This document shows positions 59,559 to 64,000 of a stretch of DNA of 64,000 nucleotides, piece after piece. Position 1 is the stretch's first letter. Each line of letters starts with the position of its first letter. Below the pieces are notes generated by a model, which was not told the origin of the DNA, searched no databases, and saw nothing but the letters and a program-made list of their open reading frames with translations. Both the position numbers and the translations under genes were made by a program. The stretch is from Mesorhizobium wenxiniae (GTDB lineage: Bacteria; Pseudomonadota; Alphaproteobacteria; Rhizobiales; Rhizobiaceae), in contig NZ_NPKH01000027.1 of assembly GCF_002284535.1 (NCBI RefSeq), positions 186,001 to 250,000 on the forward strand, written 5' to 3'.

Positions 59559-61535
59559 TCAGCCCGCTCTTTTGCGCTTGCGGTCGGGCGTCACCGCCTC
59601 TTCGGCAAGCATTGCCACCGCCTGGCCAAGGCCGAGCGATTCCTGGTCGCGCGAGCCGAGCCGGCGGATGTTGACCGTTTCTTCCTCCGCCTCGCGCTTG
59701 CCGCAGACGAGGATGACCGGAACCTTGGCCAGCGAGTGCTCGCGGACCTTGTAGTTGATCTTCTCGTTGCGAAGGTCGGCCTCCGCCAAGAGTCCGGCCG
59801 CCTTCAGCTGCGCGACGACCTTTTGCGCGTAATCGTCGGCATCGGAGGTGATCGTCGCCACCACCACCTGCAGCGGTGCGAACCACAGCGGGAAATGGCC
59901 GGAATAATTCTCGATCAGGATGCCGAGGAAGCGCTCCATCGAGCCGCAGATGGCGCGATGCACCATCACCGGCTGCTTCTTTTCCGAATCGGAGCCGATG
60001 TAGAAGGCGCCAAAACGTTCCGGCAAGTTGAAGTCGACCTGCGTGGTGCCGCATTGCCAGTCACGGCCGATGGCGTCCTTCAGCACATATTCGAACTTCG
60101 GCCCGTAGAACGTGCCCTCGCCCGGATTGACGCCCGTCTTGATCCGGTTGCCCGAGCGCGCCGCGATCTTGTCGAGCACGTCCTGCAGCACACCCTCGGC
60201 ATGATCCCACATCGCGTCGGTGCCGACGCGTTTTTCGGGGCGGGTCGCCAGCTTGACGGTGATTTCGTCGAAGCCGAAATCGGCGTAGGTCGACAGGATC
60301 AGGTCGTTGATCTTGATGCACTCGTCGGCGAGCTGTTCCTCGGTGCAGAAGATGTGGGCATCGTCCTGGGTAAAGCCGCGCACGCGCATCAACCCATGCA
60401 GCGCACCGGACGGCTCATAGCGATGCACATTGCCGAATTCCGCAAGTTTTACCGGCAGATCGCGGTAGGACTTCAGCCCGTGCTTGAATATCTGGACGTG
60501 GCCGGGGCAGTTCATCGGCTTCAGCGCAAACATCCGGTCATCGTCGGTGTCGTCGCCAGCAACCGTCACCTTGAACATATTGTCCCGGTACCAGCCCCAG
60601 TGGCCTGACGTCTCCCACAGGCTCTTGTCGAGCACTTGCGGCGCGTTGACTTCCTGATAACCCTGCTCGTCGAGGCGGCGGCGCATGTAGTTGACCAGGT
60701 TCTGGAACATTCTCCAGCCCTTGGCATGCCAAAAGACGACGCCCGGCCCCTCCTCCTGGAAATGGAACAGGTCCATCTCGCGGCCGAGCTTCCTGTGATC
60801 GCGCTTTTCGGCTTCCTCCAGCATCATCTGGTAGGCATCGAGCTGCGCCTGATCGGCCCAGGCCGTGCCGTAGATGCGGGTCAGCATCGGGTTGTTGCTG
60901 TCGCCGCGCCAATAGGCGCCGGCCACCTTCATCAGCTTGAAGGCGCTGCCGATCTGCCCGGTCGAGACCATGTGCGGGCCGCGGCAGAGGTCGAACCAAT
61001 CGCCCTGCGCGTAGATCTTGAGGTCCTGATCTTCGGGAATGGTGTCGATTAGTTCCAGCTTGTAGCGCTCGCCCTTGTCGGCAAAGATTTTTTTCGCCTT
61101 CTCGCGCGACCAGACCTCTTTTGTGAAAGGCTTGTTGCGCGCGATGATCTCGCGCATCTTCTTCTCGATCACCGGGAAATCATCGGGCGTGAACGGCTCG
61201 TTGCGGGCAAAATCATAGTAGAACCCGTTCTCGATCACCGGGCCGATGGTCACCTGCGTACCCGGCCACAATTCCTGCACGGCTTCGGCCAGCACATGTG
61301 CTGCGTCGTGGCGGATGAGCTCCAGCGCGCGCGGGTCTTCGCGTGTGATGATCTCGATCTTGCCGGACTTGCCGAGCGGGTCGGAAAGATCGCACACCAC
61401 GCCATCGATCGAGTAGGCGACCGCCTTCTTGGCCAGCGACTTCGAGATCGATTCTGCCAGGCCGGCGCCGGTCATCGCCGCATCGTAGTCGCGGAGGGAG
61501 CCATCGGGAAATGTCAGGGAAACGGAATTCAGCAT
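59559..61535 (-). CDS. thrS: Threonyl-tRNA synthetase
   Basis: Class II synthetase of 658 residues: TGS domain (about 1-65, SVSLTFPDGSLRDYDAAMTG), editing domain with HDAAHVLAEAV, catalytic core with motif 2 (RYEPSGALHGLMRVRGFTQDDAH) and motif 3 (GSMERFLGILIENY), and a C-terminal anticodon-binding domain. The catalytic zinc ligands include the Cys of MNCPGHV. The ATG at 61535 follows GGAGAA. The last ten residues are basic. Confidence 0.97.
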   Translation of the reverse strand: MLNSVSLTFPDGSLRDYDAAMTGAGLAESISKSLAKKAVAYSIDGVVCDLSDPLGKSGKIEIITREDPRALELIRHDAAHVLAEAVQELWPGTQVTIGPVIENGFYYDFARNEPFTPDDFPVIEKKMREIIARNKPFTKEVWSREKAKKIFADKGERYKLELIDTIPEDQDLKIYAQGDWFDLCRGPHMVSTGQIGSAFKLMKVAGAYWRGDSNNPMLTRIYGTAWADQAQLDAYQMMLEEAEKRDHRKLGREMDLFHFQEEGPGVVFWHAKGWRMFQNLVNYMRRRLDEQGYQEVNAPQVLDKSLWETSGHWGWYRDNMFKVTVAGDDTDDDRMFALKPMNCPGHVQIFKHGLKSYRDLPVKLAEFGNVHRYEPSGALHGLMRVRGFTQDDAHIFCTEEQLADECIKINDLILSTYADFGFDEITVKLATRPEKRVGTDAMWDHAEGVLQDVLDKIAARSGNRIKTGVNPGEGTFYGPKFEYVLKDAIGRDWQCGTTQVDFNLPERFGAFYIGSDSEKKQPVMVHRAICGSMERFLGILIENYSGHFPLWFAPLQVVVATITSDADDYAQKVVAQLKAAGLLAEADLRNEKINYKVREHSLAKVPVILVCGKREAEEETVNIRRLGSRDQESLGLGQAVAMLAEEAVTPDRKRKRAG

Positions 61536-61704
61536 AAAATTCTCCTATCCAGTCCCGCAAACGAGCGCGGGTGGTGAAATGCATGTCGCCCCAAAAGTGT
61601 GCAGCGGTTTTGGGTCGACGACATGCAAAAGTAAAAGCCGGATGCGTCCGGCGGCAGTCTTTTATGGGCAGATTCCCGTGCCGTAAAGGCGAATGGCCGA
61701 TCAC

Positions 61705-62526
61705 TTACTCTTTGTTGATGAGATTCGGCAGCTCTTTCAGGAATATCGTCCGCGTCTGAGGGCCTTTTGGCGTGTCGGAACGTTTCGTATCGATTACCAA
61801 GCGGGCAAAGACGATCTTGCGAGCATCCCTGTTCGCCCAGCCGACAAACCAGCCGAGCGAGCGCTTGTCGGCGCTGTCGCCAAGCCTGGTGGTCCCGGTC
61901 TTGCCCTGGACCGTCCAGCCACCTGACCGGAAGGTTGGCAAGATCGCCTTGGTCATCGCGTGGGCCCTGTCCGAAACCGGCAGTTCGCCGGCAAGCAGGC
62001 GGCGCAGGAAGTTTGCCTGTTCGACCGGCGATATCTCAAGGGAAGAATTCACCCAGGACCGGGTGAGGCCATCATTCTTGCCGGGAGTGCCGGAAACATC
62101 GGTGTTGCCGTAGTCGAATTTCGAGACGTAGCCGGCAAACCGCTCGCTGCCGAGGTGGCGGGTGATTTCCCGCGAAAACCACAGCACCGAGTCCTTTTCC
62201 CAGATCGTCGGGTCGACGGTTTTCTGGTCCCGCTTCACCGCCTTGAACTCGGGCTTGTAGCCCCAGGCCGGCGTGTGCTCGTCGCTCAGGATTCCCACGT
62301 CATAGCCGATCAGGGCCAACGGGACCTTGAACGTCGAGGCGGGACTGACGCGCTGGTCACAAATCCCTTGCCGATGCAGAGTTTCGCCGCTTGCAGCATC
62401 CAGGATCAGCGTGCATTCGAGGTCCTCCAGCGGCGCCGATTGAGCGCGGATCGGAAAACCCAACAGCCAGGCCAGAAGGTAGATAACCAATGCGAAAACG
62501 AATGGACGGCGGTCTAGCTGGCGCAT
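61705..62526 (-). CDS. Class D (OXA-type) beta-lactamase
   Basis: A 273-residue exported serine beta-lactamase homologue, signal peptide at about 1-28 ending IRAQS. Class D motifs: active site S64-TFK67, a second-serine motif S113-V-L in place of S-x-V, Y139-GN, W158 in SWVNSSLEIS and K209-TGT. It stands alone with 137 bp to yidD and no linked regulator. Class D enzymes of this chromosomal type are common in environmental bacteria; spectrum cannot be read from sequence. Confidence 0.9.
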   Translation of the reverse strand: MRQLDRRPFVFALVIYLLAWLLGFPIRAQSAPLEDLECTLILDAASGETLHRQGICDQRVSPASTFKVPLALIGYDVGILSDEHTPAWGYKPEFKAVKRDQKTVDPTIWEKDSVLWFSREITRHLGSERFAGYVSKFDYGNTDVSGTPGKNDGLTRSWVNSSLEISPVEQANFLRRLLAGELPVSDRAHAMTKAILPTFRSGGWTVQGKTGTTRLGDSADKRSLGWFVGWANRDARKIVFARLVIDTKRSDTPKGPQTRTIFLKELPNLINKE

Positions 62527-62663
62527 TGGGGCAATCTCTCCTGAGGCATGTCAGGAGCGGCTTAGCGAGGCGTCTTGTCTCGATTTTGTCTTAAATACGC
62601 AACATGGGGTTAAGGTTAGCAAGTCGTAAAGATCTGCCCGATTACCGAGCCCCTTTACCGGGA

Positions 62664-63032
62664 TCAGTTTTCCGAGTCACTGCGTTTTTTTCCGATCCGC
62701 CAGTACCGCCAGGGCGCGAACCAGACGTAGCGATCGGCCAGCACATCCGGCACACGATCAATGCCGTGCGTTCCGCCCGGCCCGCAGCGCAGCACCCGGA
62801 AAAACCCCATCCAGCCGCCGGCCCATAGCCCATGGCGGGCGATTGCTTCGTGCGCGTATTCGGAGCAGGTCGGCAAATGCCGGCAGGAATTGCCGACAAA
62901 GCCGGACAGCGTCAGCTGGTAAAAGCGCACGAGAGAGGTGCCAAGAATTCGGCCGGGCGTCTTGCGCCACGGGCCGGGCCAGTTGCGCGTGTATCGCGGC
63001 CTCTGATGCTGGTGCGTGTGATCCGTCGCCAT
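62664..63032 (-). CDS. yidD: Membrane protein insertion efficiency factor YidD
   Basis: A 122-residue member of the YidD family that assists YidC insertase. The conserved core is VRFYQLTLSGFVGNSCRHLPTCSEYAHEAIARHG (two of the conserved cysteines) and later RCGPGGTHGIDRVP. Start at 63032 (MATDHTHQHQ) is the nearest to the core. It follows the Fe-S scaffold-like gene after 7 bp on the same strand, so the two are probably co-transcribed; yidD is not near yidC or rnpA here. Confidence 0.9.
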   Translation of the reverse strand: MATDHTHQHQRPRYTRNWPGPWRKTPGRILGTSLVRFYQLTLSGFVGNSCRHLPTCSEYAHEAIARHGLWAGGWMGFFRVLRCGPGGTHGIDRVPDVLADRYVWFAPWRYWRIGKKRSDSEN

Positions 63033-63039
63033 TTGACGG

Positions 63040-63510
63040 CTACGCCGCCTGTTCGGCGCGCTTCTTCTCGATCTGGCCGATCGCGTCGACCACCGCATCG
63101 AAGGTCAGCATGGTCGAGGCATGGCGTGCCTTATAGTCGCGCACCGGTTCGAGATATCTGAGGTCGGCGAAGCGGCCTTCAGGCGGCGCGCCGTTTTCCT
63201 TCAGCATCTTCAGCATCGTCTCGCGAACACTGCGCAATTCATCCGCGCTGGCGCCGATGACATGTTGCGCCATGATCGAGGACGACGCCTGGCCAAGCGC
63301 GCAGGCTTTGACGTCATGGGCGAAATCGGTGACGACGCCGTCATCCATCTTCAGATCGACGGTCACGGTCGAGCCGCACAGCTTGGAATGTGCGCGCGCG
63401 GTTGCATCGGGATGGTCGAGCCGGCCGATCCGCGCGATATTCCCGGCAAATCCCAGAATTTTCGCATTGTAGACGTCGTCGATCATATTTTTCCAATCCG
63501 TCGCCGCCAA
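63040..63510 (-). CDS. IscU/NifU-like iron-sulfur scaffold protein
   Basis: A 156-residue protein of the NifU N-terminal (IscU) fold. Three cysteine-bearing sites are visible: SKLCGSTVTVDLKMDDGVV, VKACALGQASSSIMAQHVIG, and no clear third cysteine at the usual site, where the motif reads RYLEPVRDYKARHAS. Two cysteines therefore remain of the usual three, a form found in alphaproteobacteria next to yidD. It probably takes part in iron-sulfur cluster handling. The start may be at 63510 or 63486. Confidence 0.8.
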   Translation of the reverse strand: MAATDWKNMIDDVYNAKILGFAGNIARIGRLDHPDATARAHSKLCGSTVTVDLKMDDGVVTDFAHDVKACALGQASSSIMAQHVIGASADELRSVRETMLKMLKENGAPPEGRFADLRYLEPVRDYKARHASTMLTFDAVVDAIGQIEKKRAEQAA

Positions 63511-63728
63511 GCGAACAGCGATTGCCGCTGACGGTCTTCCTTTCGCTCGGCACGATCATATATAATGCTGGTACTCGGGTATGGACAAGGCAAACCAAGG
63601 GCCTTCGTTTTTGCCCAAATCAGTTCACGCCGCTTACGGGCTGGAAACCGGGCACGTTTCTAACACCCGAAAGGTCGTGGTCCGTTCAACTCGTTCCTCC
63701 TGAGAGGGGAACTACGGGAGACGCCTTT

Positions 63729-64000
63729 ATGGATGCCGTCATCAAGAAATTCATGCCCCCCTCCGCCTATATGGAAAAGCCGGTCACCGATCGGCCGACC
63801 GAAGCCGAAGCCGAGGCCGCGGTTCGCACGCTGTTGCGCTGGACCGGCGACAATCCGGACCGCGAGGGCCTGGTCGATACGCCAAAGCGTGTGGTGAAGG
63901 CCTATCGCGAAATGTTCGGCGGCTACGACAAGTGCCCGGCCGAGGAATTAGGCCGCACGTTCGAGGAAGTCGCCGGCTATGACGACCTTGTCCTCGTCAA
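63729..64000 (+). CDS. folE: GTP cyclohydrolase I (3' end outside window)
   Basis: The first enzyme of the folate and tetrahydrobiopterin pathway, converting GTP to dihydroneopterin triphosphate. The visible 90 residues start MDAVIKKFMPPSAYMEKPVTD and contain LLRWTGDNPDREGLVDTPKRVVKAYREMFGGY, the family N-terminal helix block. The gene runs off the window end. The start follows GGGAGACG; 218 bp separate it from the divergent Fe-S scaffold-like gene. Confidence 0.95.
   Translation, partial: MDAVIKKFMPPSAYMEKPVTDRPTEAEAEAAVRTLLRWTGDNPDREGLVDTPKRVVKAYREMFGGYDKCPAEELGRTFEEVAGYDDLVLV

Noticed and set aside
58827..60608. 593-codon plus-strand frame across the acyltransferase and thrS
   Set aside because: Composition-driven shadow of two well-supported minus-strand genes.

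Overview
The window is chromosomal DNA of a high-GC alphaproteobacterium, most likely a Mesorhizobium or close relative in the Hyphomicrobiales. The basis is family-level protein resemblance (adjacent DivK and PleD, RecG next to a DUF502 protein, GlmS and GlmU, a tandem glycine riboswitch before gcvTHP), the codon bias, and short intergenic palindromes of the kind seen in rhizobia. Nearly all of the sequence is coding. I found no rRNA, tRNA, CRISPR array, insertion sequence or prophage.

Layout. 1-7.2 kb: recG (cut by the window start), a DUF502 membrane protein, glmS, glmU and a CcdA-like protein. 7.4-7.8 kb: a small exported protein gene broken by a one-base frameshift. 8.2-16.5 kb: topA, rnr, DUF983, NUDIX, MFS, a small Nif3/PII-like protein and rpmG with a perfect terminator. 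16.9-20.8 kb: pleD and divK, a DUF3572 protein and a large exported protein. 21-25.2 kb: an ECF sigma factor locus. 25.2-31 kb: GNAT, dinB, a small exported protein, a DMT exporter, a potassium channel and an O-methyltransferase. 31-39 kb: dnaE, a SUKH-type immunity gene, a biotin-dependent carboxylase alpha subunit and glutathione-dependent formaldehyde dehydrogenase. 39-43.5 kb: small genes, DUF1345, a cytochrome b plus molybdopterin oxidoreductase pair and a protein with repeated segments. 43.6-48.3 kb: glycine riboswitch and gcvT-gcvH-gcvP. 48.5-53.8 kb: parE, an Imm8-like immunity gene, DUF2336, MaoC and a CoA ester lyase. 53.9-57.3 kb: an efflux MFS with divergent TetR, flavin reductase and nitroreductase. 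57.5-64 kb: exported protein, acyltransferase, thrS, a class D beta-lactamase, yidD, a Fe-S scaffold-like protein and the start of folE.

The best candidate for an undescribed system is at 20976-25167. An ECF sigma factor and a membrane anti-sigma factor, translationally coupled by an ATGA overlap, sit among three separately transcribed genes: a subtilisin-like exported protease, a short exported protein made mostly of Ser-Ser-Ser-Asn repeats, and a DUF6065 protein. Upstream of each of these three genes, pointing at it, I find the same bipartite element GGAATAAA-N13-CGTT with identical spacing, of typical ECF -35/-10 form. Its location strongly suggests that the local sigma factor drives all three genes as one regulon. 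What the regulon does is unknown.

Other points of note are two or three orphan immunity-like genes inserted among housekeeping genes, a potassium channel ending in a zinc ribbon, and a DinB polymerase with an N-terminal four-cysteine motif.
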